From Rhabdophis nuchalis (Eukaryota > Chordata > Lepidosauria > Squamata > Natricidae), in the NCBI GenBank assembly GCA_039707465.1, contig CM077648.1, forward strand, positions 18,511,619-18,575,618: a stretch of 64,000 bases of DNA, read 5' to 3'. The notes below the pieces were generated by a model. The model saw only the letters and a program-made list of their open reading frames with translations, was not told the DNA's origin and made no database searches. Positions 22,592-32,764 of this stretch are shown here, one piece after another; within the stretch, counting starts at the first letter, position 1, and each line of letters begins with the position of its first letter. The position numbers and the translations under genes were made by a program.

Positions 22592-22720
22592 ATAGTGGTA
22601 CCTCAGTACTTGACTGCCTCAAACTTTATCAAATTTTGTACTTGACACATTTTGATGTGAAAATGTTGTCGCAAGATTAGGTTGGCAACTCTTAATGCCT
22701 TTTTGGCAATGGTGTTACAG
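22592..22720. mobile_element. Tigger-like MITE fragment (TAGTGGTACCTCAG)
   Basis: Starts TAGTGGTACCTCAGTACTTG, a typical pogo/Tigger-type terminus beginning at a TA. No right TIR is seen. Confidence 0.5.
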
Positions 22721-22886
22721 TGAGTCTATCTCTTAGTGGGCCTATATCTTCTATCTATATCTATAGATATATTGTATATCTATCTACTTACAAAACTGCA
22801 TTATTCTCTTTACTCAAAAAAGAAAGAAAGAAAAGAAAATCTCATATAAAATCACTTTCTTTTCCACATTTAATGATGGTCTAAAG

Positions 22887-22970
22887 CAGGGGTTCCCAAA
22901 CTTGGCAACTTTAAGACTTGTGGACTTCGACTCCCAGAATTCTCCAGCCAGCATAGTTTGGGAACCCCTG
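22887..22970. mobile_element. 84-bp hAT MITE, TSD gtctaaag
   Basis: Ends CAGGGGTTCCCAAAC and GTTTGGGAACCCCTG are perfect inverted repeats. A perfect TSD gtctaaag lies at 22879-22886 and 22971-22978. The core 'ttcgactcccagaattctcc' relates it to 8912 and 50803. Confidence 0.96.
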
Positions 22971-22978
22971 GTCTAAAG

Positions 22979-23540
22979 ATAAGTAAATAACTACTTGTTT
23001 CTGAAGCAGGAGGTAACAAACCTGTAGTTTAGCCCATCTTGACATTGTTAACACCTTTAAAAACTCCTTCTTAAATTGGTTAAATAATTTGTAACCTATT
23101 TTCTTCCAAAAGCTTATTAAGGCATACACAGCAGTCTTATTTCCAGTTTTGAATCTGAATCAATTCTCTTTGCTTTCAGTCCAATACTTTAATCATTAGC
23201 ATGCAGTAACTTACCACACCTGGGAATGTTTATTTATTTCTGTTCTAGTAAAACACTTTGGCATGCTTGTTTGTGTAATGCACTTGTGCTGAGCTCAAAA
23301 CATTAGCACGGGAGAAGCTTCAAGGAAGCTTTTAATTAAAAGCACAGTAAATCTTAAAAGATTCCACGAACACTTTCTTATCTTCCTTTGGTCTGCTAGT
23401 AGTACAATTAATTTTAATTATCCCCATCCTGCAAAACGAAAACCATGCAAGCCTACCTAAAATACAGCAGGACCATATAGTTCTTGGTAGGAAGTTAGTA
23501 AAGGAAGAATAGCATTTCCAAAGAAACTGGGATAGCAAAT
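22979..23540. other. no feature recognised
   Basis: AT-rich with no visible repeat ends. Confidence 0.4.
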
Positions 23541-23717
23541 AGCTTATGTAGTGCTTTACAGCCCTCTCTAAGTGGGCTGTAAAGGGACAGAGTCAGCATA
23601 TTGCCCCCAATAACCTGGTCCTCATTTTACTGGTCTCAGAAGGATGGAAGGCTGAGTCAACCTTCAGCTGGTCAGAATTGAACTGCTGGCAGTCAGCAGA
23701 ATTAGAGATAGGTTATA
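23541..23717 (-). mobile_element. SINE-2 fragment
   Basis: Reverse orientation: 'gctttacagccctctctaag', 'agagtcagcatattgccccc' and 'agaaggatggaaggctgag' are the reverse complement of the SINE-2 body. Both ends are eroded. Confidence 0.8.
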
Positions 23718-24065
23718 AAAGAATATGAAGTAAAAACATGCAGCCTATCAACATACATAATTTATACAGATGTAAATTGTACCTGGATATGTGTTAAATG
23801 ATGGTGATAGTGATGATTGTCATGTGAATACATATATATCTGTGTGTGTGTATGAAATGATAGGATACACAGTGTGTAGAAATAAGGTGCAGAACGTTTA
23901 ATACCACTGATGCAATGAAGCCCTTTGAGAATATAGATTCCTGATATGACACACTGTTGTCATAGTCACGTCAAAGACTATAGCAACATGAATTCAGTTG
24001 AGGTTTGATGTTCTGCTGGCAGATGAAGTGATATATTCAAGAAGAACTGAATCTCACTTCTCATT

Positions 24066-24101
24066 TTTTTAAAATTTTATATATATATATATATATATTT
24101 G
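24066..24101. repeat. (AT)n microsatellite at the PLE edge
   Basis: AT dinucleotides directly abut the inverted PLE tail beginning 'gttttcgtaggttttcacgg'. The same junction type recurs at 24381-24400, 24541-24573 and 26263-26286. Confidence 0.85.
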
Positions 24102-24182
24102 TTTTCGTAGGTTTTCACGGGTATAGGTATGTAGATTTTGGTTTATTCGGGTCTTTTCCCGTGTAAAATTAAATGTGTTTTT

Positions 24183-24220
24183 GCAACGTTTCGATGGGAT
24201 CACCCCCATCATCATCAGGC
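24183..24220 (-). ncRNA. hammerhead-like motif A1
   Basis: CTGATGA box, stem II GATGGG/CCCATC with loop GGTGAT, GAAA box, then CGTTGC. The outer GC/GC pair closes stem I. There is one extra U between the first box and stem II. Confidence 0.5.
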
Positions 24221-24288
24221 TTTGGCTTCTGCCTTTTGCAAATGAACTTCATTCAAATGCAGTTCATTTGCAAAAGGCAGAAGCCAAA

Positions 24289-24326
24289 GCCTGATGATGA
24301 TGGGGGTGATCCCATCGAAACGTTGC
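24289..24326 (+). ncRNA. hammerhead-like motif A2
   Basis: Identical core to A1, in opposite orientation 70 bp away. AAAGG (24273-24277) and CCTTT (24334-24338) could extend stem I beyond an internal loop. Confidence 0.5.
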
Positions 24327-24420
24327 AAAAACACCTTTAATTTTACACGGGAAAAGACCCGAATAAACCAAAATCTACATATATATATATATATATATTT
24401 TGCAAAAGGCAGAAGCCAAA

Positions 24421-24458
24421 GCCTGATGATGATGGGGGTGATCCCATCGAAACGTTGC
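24421..24458 (+). ncRNA. hammerhead-like motif A3
   Basis: Same core as A2. The outer stem arms are AAAGG at 24405-24409 and CCTTT at 24466-24470. Confidence 0.5.
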
Positions 24459-24537
24459 AAAAACACCTTTAATTTTACACGGGAAAAGACCCGAATAAAC
24501 CAAAATCTACATACCTATACCCGTGAAAACCTACGAA

Positions 24538-24577
<40 letters not shown>

Positions 24578-24666
24578 TGTGTGTGTTTTCGTAGATTTTC
24601 ACGGGTATAGGTATGTAGATTTTGGTTTATTCGGGTCTTTTCCCGTGTAAAATTAAAGGTGTTTTT

Positions 24667-24704
24667 GCAACGTTTCGATGGGATCACCCCCATCATCATC
24701 AGGC
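24667..24704 (-). ncRNA. hammerhead-like motif A4
   Basis: Intact CTGATGA and GAAA boxes and stem II. The flank is the variant 'gccgaagcc' instead of 'agccaaagcc'. Confidence 0.5.
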
Positions 24705-24954
24705 TTCGGCCTTGGCTTTCTTACAAATGAGCTGTATTTGAAATGGCAGTTTTTCTGTAAGTGGAGGTGGGAGGGGTTGGAATGTTGGCTTTGCTACTTT
24801 AAACTGATTGGTTGGCTGATTTGCCACATCCTGATTGGTAGATGGAGTTTGTTGAGAGTGATTGATATATTTGTTTTCGTAGGTTTTCACGGGTATAGGT
24901 ATGTAGATTTTGGTTTATTCGGGTCTTTTCCCGTGTAAAATTAAAGGTGTTTTT

Positions 24955-24992
24955 GCAACGTTTTGATGGGATCACCCCCATCATCATCAGGC
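24955..24992 (-). ncRNA. hammerhead-like motif A5, G12 lost
   Basis: As A4, but GAAA reads AAAA. This replaces the conserved G12 and should abolish any cleavage. The changed base sits in a CpG in the other copies. Confidence 0.45.
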
Positions 24993-25068
24993 TTCGGCTT
25001 CTGCCTTTTGCAAATGAACTGCATTTGAAATGGCAGTTTTTCTGTAAGTGGAGGTGGGAGGGGTTGGA

Positions 25069-26178
25069 ATGGAAGAAAAACTACACAACTTCCTCACACA
25101 CCTCAACAGCCTACACCCCAAAATACAATTCACTATGGAAATAGAAGATAACAACCAACTTCCCTTTCTGGATGTCCTAATCTACAAAAAACCCAATGGC
25201 TCCATAGGACACACCATCTACCGGAAAAAAACACACACAAACCGCTACCTAAACGCACAATCACATCACCACCCTGCACAGATCAACTCTGTAGCCAAGA
25301 CCCTCATCTCCAGAACCAAACGCCTAGCTGACAAAGACCACCTGAAAAATGAATTACAAACCCTCACAAAGATATTAATCTCTAATGGTTTCCAAAGAAA
25401 CACAATCACCAAACTAATCCAAAAGCAGACACCCCCCAAGATCCAAAACACAGAACAAGACAATGGCATCGCTCTCCTCCCCTATATTAAAGGTACCACT
25501 GATAAAATCAGCAAAATTCTCCACAAACACAATATAAAGACATCCTTCGACACTAACCAAAAAATTGCCAACATTTTAAGGAACCCCAAAGACAAAATCC
25601 AGCTAGAAAACCAAGGAGTCTATGAAATACCATGCAAAGTCTGCTCGTCCACATACATTGGACAAACTAATAGAATTAGTGCACGTATCTCAGAGCATAA
25701 GAATTCTGTTAAAAGACAAGTAAATACTTCCTCCCTCTTCCAGCACTTCCAAGCAACAGGTCATCAAATTGACTTTGAAAAAACCAAATTGCTCTCCAGG
25801 ACTGAACACTCCAACAGGAGAATGATTATGGAAGCTATTGAAATAGAAAAACATCCCCAAAATATGAACAGATGCGATGATGCCTCCCGCCTGCCAGACA
25901 TCTGGAAACCAGCTCTGGCCACTAAACGAGTCCCGGCCACTAAACAAACCCTGGCCACTAAACGAGTCCCAGCCACTAAACAAGTCCCGGCCACAAACAC
26001 TGACACCATCATCAATCACTCTCAACAAACTCCAGCTACCAATCAGGATGTGGCAAATCAGCCAACCAATCGGTTTAAAAGTAGCAGAGCCAACATTCCA
26101 ACCCCTCCCACCTCCACTTACAGAAAAACTGCCATTTCAAATGCAGTTCATTTGCAAAAGGCAGAAGCCAAAGCCTGA
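25069..26178 (+). CDS. Penelope-like GIY-YIG endonuclease / RT C-terminal fragment
   Basis: An uninterrupted 370-codon frame, to the stop at 26176-26178. The first ATG (25048) and the next few residues come from the inverted tail, so element homology starts near the 25066 ATG at EEKLHNFLTHL. Residues about 10-150 match the end of the PLE reverse-transcriptase domain (IQFTMEIEDNNQLPFLDVLI, GHTIYRKKTHTNRYLNAQSH). Residues about 190-290 form the GIY-YIG nuclease: GVYEIPCKVCSSTYIGQ supplies both halves of the motif, RISARISEHK the conserved arginine region, and MEAIEIEK the conserved glutamate. The catalytic RT motif is not present. Near residues 288-315 a short repeat of LATKRVPATKQ type lies before a proline-rich end. 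The last residues are read from the hammerhead-bearing tail. The open frame suggests a fairly young insertion, but alone it cannot retrotranspose. Confidence 0.88.
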   Translation: MEEKLHNFLTHLNSLHPKIQFTMEIEDNNQLPFLDVLIYKKPNGSIGHTIYRKKTHTNRYLNAQSHHHPAQINSVAKTLISRTKRLADKDHLKNELQTLTKILISNGFQRNTITKLIQKQTPPKIQNTEQDNGIALLPYIKGTTDKISKILHKHNIKTSFDTNQKIANILRNPKDKIQLENQGVYEIPCKVCSSTYIGQTNRISARISEHKNSVKRQVNTSSLFQHFQATGHQIDFEKTKLLSRTEHSNRRMIMEAIEIEKHPQNMNRCDDASRLPDIWKPALATKRVPATKQTLATKRVPATKQVPATNTDTIINHSQQTPATNQDVANQPTNRFKSSRANIPTPPTSTYRKTAISNAVHLQKAEAKA

Positions 26179-26210
26179 TGATGATGGGGGTGATCCCATC
26201 GAAACGTTGC
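26173..26210 (+). ncRNA. hammerhead-like motif A6, downstream of the PLE frame
   Basis: Same core as A2. It overlaps the stop codon of the endonuclease frame and lies on the coding strand. Outer stem arms AAAGG (26157-26161) and CCTTT (26218-26222). Confidence 0.55.
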
Positions 26211-26262
26211 AAAAACACCTTTAATTTTACACGGGAAAAGACCCGAATAAACCAAAATCTAC

Positions 26263-26311
<49 letters not shown>

Positions 26312-26336
26312 CACACACACACACACACACACACAC
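26263..26336. repeat. microsatellite (TA)n(GA)n(CA)n
   Basis: Three dinucleotide blocks in sequence, starting exactly at the PLE tail end. Confidence 0.95.
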
Positions 26337-26339
26337 AGC

Positions 26340-27280
26340 TGGCTGGCTATTAAATCATTCCTTCTGAGGATTGCTGCCAGAATAAATAATTAAAAACATG
26401 AAATTGGGCTTAAAGCCTCTTTAATTATGGTGGGTTGGGTGAGGGTTTTTCCCCCTTGCTATTGATTAACTGGTCGTATTGCTCACTATAAGTTTTCCTC
26501 CTGTCCTTCTTCCTGGCTGCATCTCCTCATCGGAATAATCTTATTAAGTTGAAGACCTTATCAAACAATATCTAGATTTCTTTCCCTTTGACCTTTTAGA
26601 ATAAAGGCATCATGCTTTTTCTCTGTGTGAAATTATTAATTTAGGGTGTTAGAATTCTAGGTTCCCTGGAGAAATAATTCAATTAGCTACACACATTTCA
26701 TAAAGTATTACAGCCAACATCTTGAAAAAGTTGTTATAAAACAAAGAAATATTGCCAAATATTTGTAGTAAAGATTGCATGCCTCTGTATGCAAAACTGA
26801 TGTTATACTTTTAATAAGGACGTTTACATGGGTGCCTTTGACTGAATCATTATAATATTGCTTTGAGGTCATTACCAAATTTTGCATTTGCCAAGATTAT
26901 ATCCTTGTACTTCAATTTTCCTCCCTTGATGTCCAGATGAATTGAGATTTCTTCCTAGTGACATTCCCACGCTATGGCAGGGTCTACTTGTTCACTTGAA
27001 CTGGGATAACCCTTCAGAAACCCCTTTCTTTTTTGACTGCTATCTAATTGTTGGGAAAATATACGGAGGTCATCATATTGAGGAAAGTTGCTATATCCAC
27101 ATAGCTAGGATTGAATTTGGTGTTCTGTTTACATTTGTCCAACATTAAGACAAGTTGTCTTAATAAGGATTCATGTTGGATGTTTCATCACAATGGGGTA
27201 TGCAGACATCATTCATCTGCAAGCTTCTAGGTCTCATCATTAACTGATTTATAAATTATTCACAGCAAATGGCAATGCTA
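26340..27280. other. no feature recognised in about 0.94 kb
   Basis: Single-copy-looking AT-rich DNA. A short palindrome 'ttaagacaagttgtcttaa' lies at 27147-27165. Confidence 0.45.
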
Positions 27281-27512
27281 GGAGGAATTGATCAAGGAGA
27301 GGTCCCACCTAGAAACAAGGAGAAATTTTCTGACAGTGAGAACAATCAACCAATGGAAAGGCTTGCCTTCAGAAGTTGTGGGAACTTCATCACTGGAGCC
27401 TAGCAAGACAAGACTGGACAGCCATTTGTTCAGAAATGGTACAGGGTCTCCTGCTTGAGCAGGGCATTGGACTAGATCTACAAGGTCCCATCCAACTCTG
27501 TTACTCTGTTAT
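27281..27512 (+). mobile_element. CR1 LINE 3' fragment
   Basis: 'aaacaaggagaaattttctg' through 'gttggtgggaactt'-type coding sequence and the tail 'gggtctcctgcttgagcagg', 'cccatccaactctgttactc'. It is one of only three plus-strand CR1 ends here. Confidence 0.82.
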
Positions 27513-28087
27513 AAATTTTGTCCATTCTAGCTTTCAAAGTGTTATATGTAACTAGAAAGTACTGGAGGAAAGCAAAACAATCCACACATTTAGTATTATT
27601 GATTGTAGAATCATATGGGAATTGAGGCTGTGACATTCTCTGCTGGAGATGACTTGGTACGATAATGTTAATAGGTCTAAAGCCTTTATATCTTTGTGGT
27701 ATACATAGATACATGTACATGTACATATACATATATATTAGCATGTATGTTTGCATGTATGTATGTATAATGCATATATAACATTCCATATCTTGAACTT
27801 TAAAGGGACTGAAATCCACTCTTTTTCCTTTAGTTTTTGAATTAATCACTAAGAATACACAATTTATGAAGCAAAAGAAAGCAATCAGAAAATCAGTAGT
27901 TTCAGTCTGCCCATCATCTGTTCCTGTGTGATCACCATAATAGCCTGAGCACTTGAATTACTGTTTTTCAGAGTGAAATTATTTAGGTTCATCCTCATTG
28001 ATACTTTCTCAGATCCCTAAATGGCAAGGGACAAAGCTATTCTCTCTATTTTTGGTTTATCTTCCACCTGTCCCTATCCTATACATT
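27513..28087. other. no named feature; contains ATGTAC/ATGT simple repeat
   Basis: A diffuse ACATGTACATGTACATAT and GTATGTATGT patch lies at 27709-27772. The rest is unremarkable. Confidence 0.45.
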
Positions 28088-28408
28088 GAGAATGAAGTAC
28101 AAGATTAACAGATTTGAAAGGGACCTTGTAGGACATCTAGTCCAATCCCCCACTCAAGCAGGAGACCCTACACCATTTCTGACAGATGGCAGTCCAGTCT
28201 CTTCTTGAAAGCTTCCAGTGATGAAGCTCCCACAACCTCTGAGGGTTGATTGCTCTCTCATTGCCACAAAATTTCTCCGTATTTCCAGGTTGAATCTCTC
28301 CTTCTTCAGTTTCCATCCATTATTCCTTGTCTGGCCTTCAGGTGCTTTGGAAAATAGCTTGACCCTCTCCTCTCTGTGGCAGCCCCTCAAATATTGGAAC
28401 ACTGCTAG
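28088..28408 (-). mobile_element. CR1 LINE 3' fragment, older subfamily
   Basis: The minus-strand tail has 'actcaagcaggagaccctac' and a diverged C-terminal coding segment including MFQYLRGCHREERVKLFSKA. The changes suggest the same older subfamily as 15080. Confidence 0.85.
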
Positions 28409-28579
28409 GAGATATGAAGTATTTGCTTCTTCTACATTGTGAGATTACAAAGAATGAATGAGTTCTAGGTTGCAAGAAGAAACTACACATTTGTACCATG
28501 CTCAATTTTTTAAAAAAATGATTTTGTTAAAATTAATATCAGGAGTGATCAACAATTGCTTTCATATTCCATCATTAGG

Positions 28580-28960
28580 TACCATATTTTTCGGACTATA
28601 AGATGCACCGGTGTATAAGACACCAAGATTTCGAAGAGGTAAAAAAAAAAAGTCTTTGCCTTCCCTCAGCCCCCAGCAGTCCTCTGCAGGCTTCAGCAGG
28701 GCTGGGAAGAGGCAAAAACACACTCATTTCTGCCTTGCTCCAGCCCTGCTGAAGGCTGCAGAGGGCTCCTGGGGGTTGAAGAAGGCAAAAAAGCCTCAGT
28801 TTTTGCGAAACATGGCCCATTTTTCACAAAAATGGGATATGGGAGCAGGGCTTTGGGAGGGTAAAAATGACTGTATTCGGTGTATAAGTCGCAACAATAT
28901 TTCCATGCTCTTTTGGAGGGGGGGGGGGAAGGTGCGTCTTATATTCCGAAAAATATGGTA
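28580..28960. mobile_element. complete MITE, TACCATATTTTTCGG termini
   Basis: Starts TACCATATTTTTCGGACTAT and ends ATTCCGAAAAATATGGTA, a nearly perfect TIR. If the outer TA is the target duplication it is a Tc1/mariner-superfamily type, but that is inferred from the termini only. Interior inverted blocks ('ctgcaggcttcagcagggct' and its near-complement) form a secondary hairpin. Confidence 0.85.
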
Positions 28961-29717
28961 AGTATGGATCTGTGTGGAATAGTGGCTGTGTTCTTATGAT
29001 TATAAAAAAGGTTTATTTGCAATATATTCAGGCACTTTAGTGACTTAAAATGTTTTCATATATGTTCCACCTTTTATTGAATTCATTTTAAAAGCAGTCT
29101 TTACGGTTATTATTATTTTGGCACAACAATTGTTATGGAAGAAGGCGCTGGCATATTGATAAGACAAACTGCTAATACAAAATGCAGTATAGAAGAAACA
29201 GCAATAGATAAACAGTAAACAAGATTAAATTAGAACGTAAGTGATGACAGAAGCAATGTATTGGGCATCTAAAGTGCAAGCTAATGAACATTCTTCAAAA
29301 ATCAATTATCTTTTTACTTGTTGGACCTGAAACAACTGACCTGCAAACTAAGTAAATGAATGTCAGGGCAAATAATAATAATAAGCAATCACGTACATGG
29401 GAAGATTTTTTTTTTCTTTCAAGGAAACCAGCTTTCTAAATAAAGTAAACAAATATGCCAGGCAATTTCGTGTAAGACTTCCTCCATATAAATTTCTAGC
29501 AGTTCAGGCTGTCTCCTCTTTAATGTCATAGCTGAGCCTGAAAGACATCTGTCTTGTAATAGTAACAGAATCCTTTAATCTCTAGTTTATAAACTCATAT
29601 CTTCAATTTGGAAGAGATAAAAGTTCCTTCTGGCTTTATTAAATTCTTAGCAAGGCATTCTGTTTTCTTGAACTCCAGTTGTTCTCCTTTGGTAGAACTC
29701 TTCAAATATTAGAAAGT
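28961..29717. other. no feature recognised
   Basis: AT-rich; the T-run near 29408 is the only simple repeat. Confidence 0.4.
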
Positions 29718-29725
29718 GTCCACAT

Positions 29726-30076
29726 CAGGGGGGTGAAACTCGATTTCATTCAGGGCCGCATCAGGGTTGTGTTTGACCCATGGCCAGAGTGGGCATGGCC
29801 TGCTTTGATGTCACTCAAATCGGGCTGCGCCTGTGGCAGCCCAAGTGCTATGCCAACACGAACAGGCTCCTGAGCTCCATTTCCGGTTGTGAAGGCCTCC
29901 TGCAACCCTCTCCCAGCGAAAATGGAGCTCCGGTTTCACTGGCAGAGGGTTGCAGGAGGCCGTCGCAGCCGGAAACAGAGCTCAGGAGTCCGTTTTGCTG
30001 GCAGAGGCACTGGGGCAGATCCCTCATTTTTTTTTCAGGGTGGCCATGCTGTCTGGATCTAAGTTTGACATCCCTG
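29726..30076. mobile_element. hAT MITE (CAGGGGGGTGAAACTCG family)
   Basis: Ends CAGGGGGGTGAAACT and AGTTTGACATCCCTG. Flanks gtccacat and atctacat (29718-29725, 30077-30084) fit a decayed 8-bp TSD. An internal pair, 'gaaggcctcctgcaaccctc' and 'gagggttgcaggaggccgtc', makes a 20-bp hairpin. Confidence 0.82.
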
Positions 30077-30312
30077 ATCTACATCCTGAGATTGCAGGAT
30101 CAGAATCTTCAGTGCTAAATATGCCCTGCCCAAGTTGCCAGGAATTTGTAATTTTGAATCAAATTTCTGATTAATTGAACTTAAAGTTGATGATTGCCTG
30201 TTGGGGAGAATGTGGTTGTTGACCTTTCGCTCAAAAAATGTGTCTACCCCTCAATGACCTTCCTAATTTCCTAGAAACTTTGAGACTGTTGCCCATTTGT
30301 TTGTCATTTTTG

Positions 30313-30940
30313 CAGGTAGTTCTCCATTTACAGCCATTCATTTAGCAACCATTTGAAGTTACAATAGCACTGATAACAGTGACTTATGTTTTTAATACTT
30401 ATGGCAGTTGTAGCATCCCTGTGGTCACGTGATCAAAATTGGGCGCTTGGCAGCTGACATGTTGCACTGTCCCAGAGTCATGTGATTACCATTTGTAACC
30501 TTCCCAGCTGGCTTCTGACAAACAAATCAAAGGTGGAAGCCAGAGTAGCAATTGCTATTGCACTTAGACTTAAATACTGCTTTACAGTGTTTTTACAGCC
30601 CTCTCTAAGCAGTTTATAGAGTCAGCATATTGCCCCCAACAATCTGGGTCCTCATTTTACCCACCTCAGAAGGATGGAAGGCTGAGTTAAGCTTGAGCCT
30701 GGTGAGATTCAAACTGCCAATTTATAGGCAGCCAGCAGGCAGAAGAAGTAGCCTGCAGTACCGCACTCTAATCACAGAGGCTTGTGAGTAGCTTAACAAC
30801 CGCATGATTCATTTAACAACTGCAGTGATTTGTTTAACAACTGTTGCAAAAAGAAAGTCATAAAATGGGGCATAGCTCGCTTAACAGATGCCTGGCTTAC
30901 AAATGGAGCACAATTGTGGTTGTACATTGAAGATTACCTG
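30313..30940. mobile_element. Tigger-like MITE, split by a SINE-2
   Basis: Ends CAGGTAGTTCTCC and AGATTACCTG; the interior 'aacaactgcagtgatttgtt' and 'gtcacgtgatcaaaatt' is shared with 39228-39610 and 48984-49409. SINE-2 occupies 30547-30786. Confidence 0.85.
30547..30786 (-). mobile_element. SINE-2, nearly complete, inside the MITE
   Basis: Reverse orientation from the ATTGCT tail (30547) to the tRNA-like head near 30786 ('accgcactctaatcacagag'). Confidence 0.85.
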
Positions 30941-31290
30941 TCTTTTTTGGAGTGAAAGCAGGTCTGCATGTCATATTAATATCAGTGCATTATGAAATTA
31001 ACGCTCTTACTGGATCTGTAGTGTAACAAACAGTTGTTAAACTCTCTTCAAGAAGTAGAAAAATGCAAGCAATGACTCCATGTGATCAAAGTACAGGGGA
31101 GGAAAATGGTGACCTATTCCATACTTCATTTTCTTATATGCAATGATTTCCAAAATATCCGAGGCTGTCCTAGTTCGCTAATAAACATTTCCATAGATCC
31201 ACTGTCATTTTTTGCAGTAACTGTAGCAGTTAATAAGCTACAATGACTTTGTTTATAAACTGGAATGAAAACTATAATTCAAGTAGAACT
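30941..31290. other. no feature recognised
   Basis: No repeat end or coding signal is seen. Confidence 0.4.
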
Positions 31291-31760
31291 TAGAATAATT
31301 TCATTGTCACTTTGACAATAACCGGCATACGTTAACATGAAATTTTGTTGCATACAGCTCTCAAAGAGTCACCACCTCCAATATACACTACATAAACATG
31401 ACTGAATAAATAAACACAAAAGTGTGTACATACCCAGATATATTATATAACACAGAGAAACTATGCAGTCTAGTTCAGATGTATACATGAAAATGGCAAG
31501 AAAAATAAATCTTGAAAATTTACCAGACGGATGGCATAGGGAATAAAGCTGTTACAGAATCTGGTAGTCCTGCTAGACCTCCTCCCAGAGGGGAGCAACA
31601 GAAACAGACCGTGAAGTGGGGGTCTCTAGCAATGCTTTGAGCTTTAAGCACATGGCACTTACAAGCAGTATCCTGGATAGTGGGAAGTGAGCTTCCTATA
31701 ATCTTCTCGGCTGTCTTTACCACTCTCTGTATGGACTTTCTATCTCAGGCACTGCTGCCA
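31291..31760 (-). mobile_element. Rex1-like LINE 3' fragment
   Basis: The minus-strand translation (31520-31723) has VKTAEKIIGSSLPTIQDTAC, then remnants of the LLPSGRR-type end typical of Rex1/Babar-like ORF2. The 3' UTR with 'atttcattgtcactttgaca' reaches 31291. Internal stops show it is dead. Confidence 0.75.
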
Positions 31761-32282
31761 CAAAACCAAAAAGTGAGGCAATTTGTTAAAATGTGCCTGT
31801 GTAAAAAGTGGGCAGAACAGATGAAGAAAGATGTGCTTTCCTCATCCGACACAGTATATTATCCAGTTTGTATTTGTCTTCATTTGCTGATTGCTGGCAT
31901 TTGAAAAATCTGAGTGTCAAGTATTTGGATGTCAAAGTAAAGGGCAGACATTGTACAAAGTGTACAAATGTATGTAAATAATATAAAAGGTAAGATTTCC
32001 CAAATCTCAAATGATCTTTCAGTTAATGAACTCTTTTCCACATGTTTCTACTAGCAATGAAATTGCAATGAAATATATCTAATGAATGTTGGACAATATG
32101 CAAAAAATATCAATGACTAGCATGAGGTGAATAAGACTAGCAAGAGTCTTTTTCTAAGCCATAGTATTCTCTCTATCTGGAGTCAATATCCAGTATTTGT
32201 CTTTATTTAGCTATTGTTTTCAAGATGACAGTGAAAATATAACTTTGCCTGATGTCTGAGGAAAGGCTTAGAACGATGCTGT
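31761..32282. other. no feature recognised
   Basis: AT-rich DNA between the Rex1-like fragment and the solo LTR. Confidence 0.4.
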
Positions 32283-32287
32283 ATGGT

Positions 32288-32365
32288 TGTCAGGCCTGGA
32301 AACTATCTTTTGCATTGGACCTTCAGGCCTGCCACTTTTATTGCTGTGGGAAACTGGGAGGGGAG

Positions 32366-32397
<32 letters not shown>

Positions 32398-32764
32398 TTT
32401 ATTTATAACCCGCTCTCTCTCCCCGAGGGAGATTATACAGAGGGAGATTATACAGAGATTATACAGAGTGGGGTTGATATAGTTAAAATAACATTCCTTT
32501 CTCAGAGAGTCAAGGTCATCTTGCCTTGCACCTGGAGTAGTGTGACTGGGAGGCATCTAGAGTTGGGAAGGTGCTTGATTGGACTGTGTGATGGGCATGT
32601 GGGTGCTGGGCAGGGACTTGAATTTTGGGTGAGAAAAACTTGGAAATGTTTAGATTCCGGTTTTCCCAGATATGCCAATACGACATCTCTAATAAAATGG
32701 AACTTTGAGGAACCTCAAGCCTCATGCTCTTCTTTCGTTAGGGGTGTTACTTGGAACCCTGACA
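32288..32764 (+). mobile_element. solo LTR (LTR-b), TSD atggt
   Basis: Starts TGTCAGGCCTGG and ends CCCTGACA, giving an inverted TGTCAGG/CCTGACA terminus. A perfect 5-bp TSD atggt sits at 32283-32287 and 32765-32769. 'aataaaatgg' near 32690 could be the polyadenylation signal. An AAT microsatellite with L2-tail-like sequence lies within (32367-32460). Confidence 0.88.

Larger units (their letters stand above)
24102..26262 (+). mobile_element. Penelope-like element, rearranged, with tails in both orientations
   Basis: Tail copies are present at about 24102-24240 (-), 24250-24380 (+), 24401-24540 (+), 24586-24800 (-) and 24872-25068 (-). They are followed by the coding body (25069-26178) and a terminal tail (to 26262) on the plus strand. 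The tail carries the hammerhead-like motif and ends 'acccgaataaaccaaaatct' plus, in some copies, 'acctatacccgtgaaaacct'. Inverted and tandem partial tails flanking the coding region are a known feature of Penelope-like retroelements. The N-terminal two-thirds, with the catalytic reverse-transcriptase motifs, is missing. Confidence 0.9.

Noticed and set aside
22196..22645. Two consecutive plus-strand frames as a possible small gene
   Set aside because: No recognisable motif, no splice or promoter context, and the second overlaps a MITE start.
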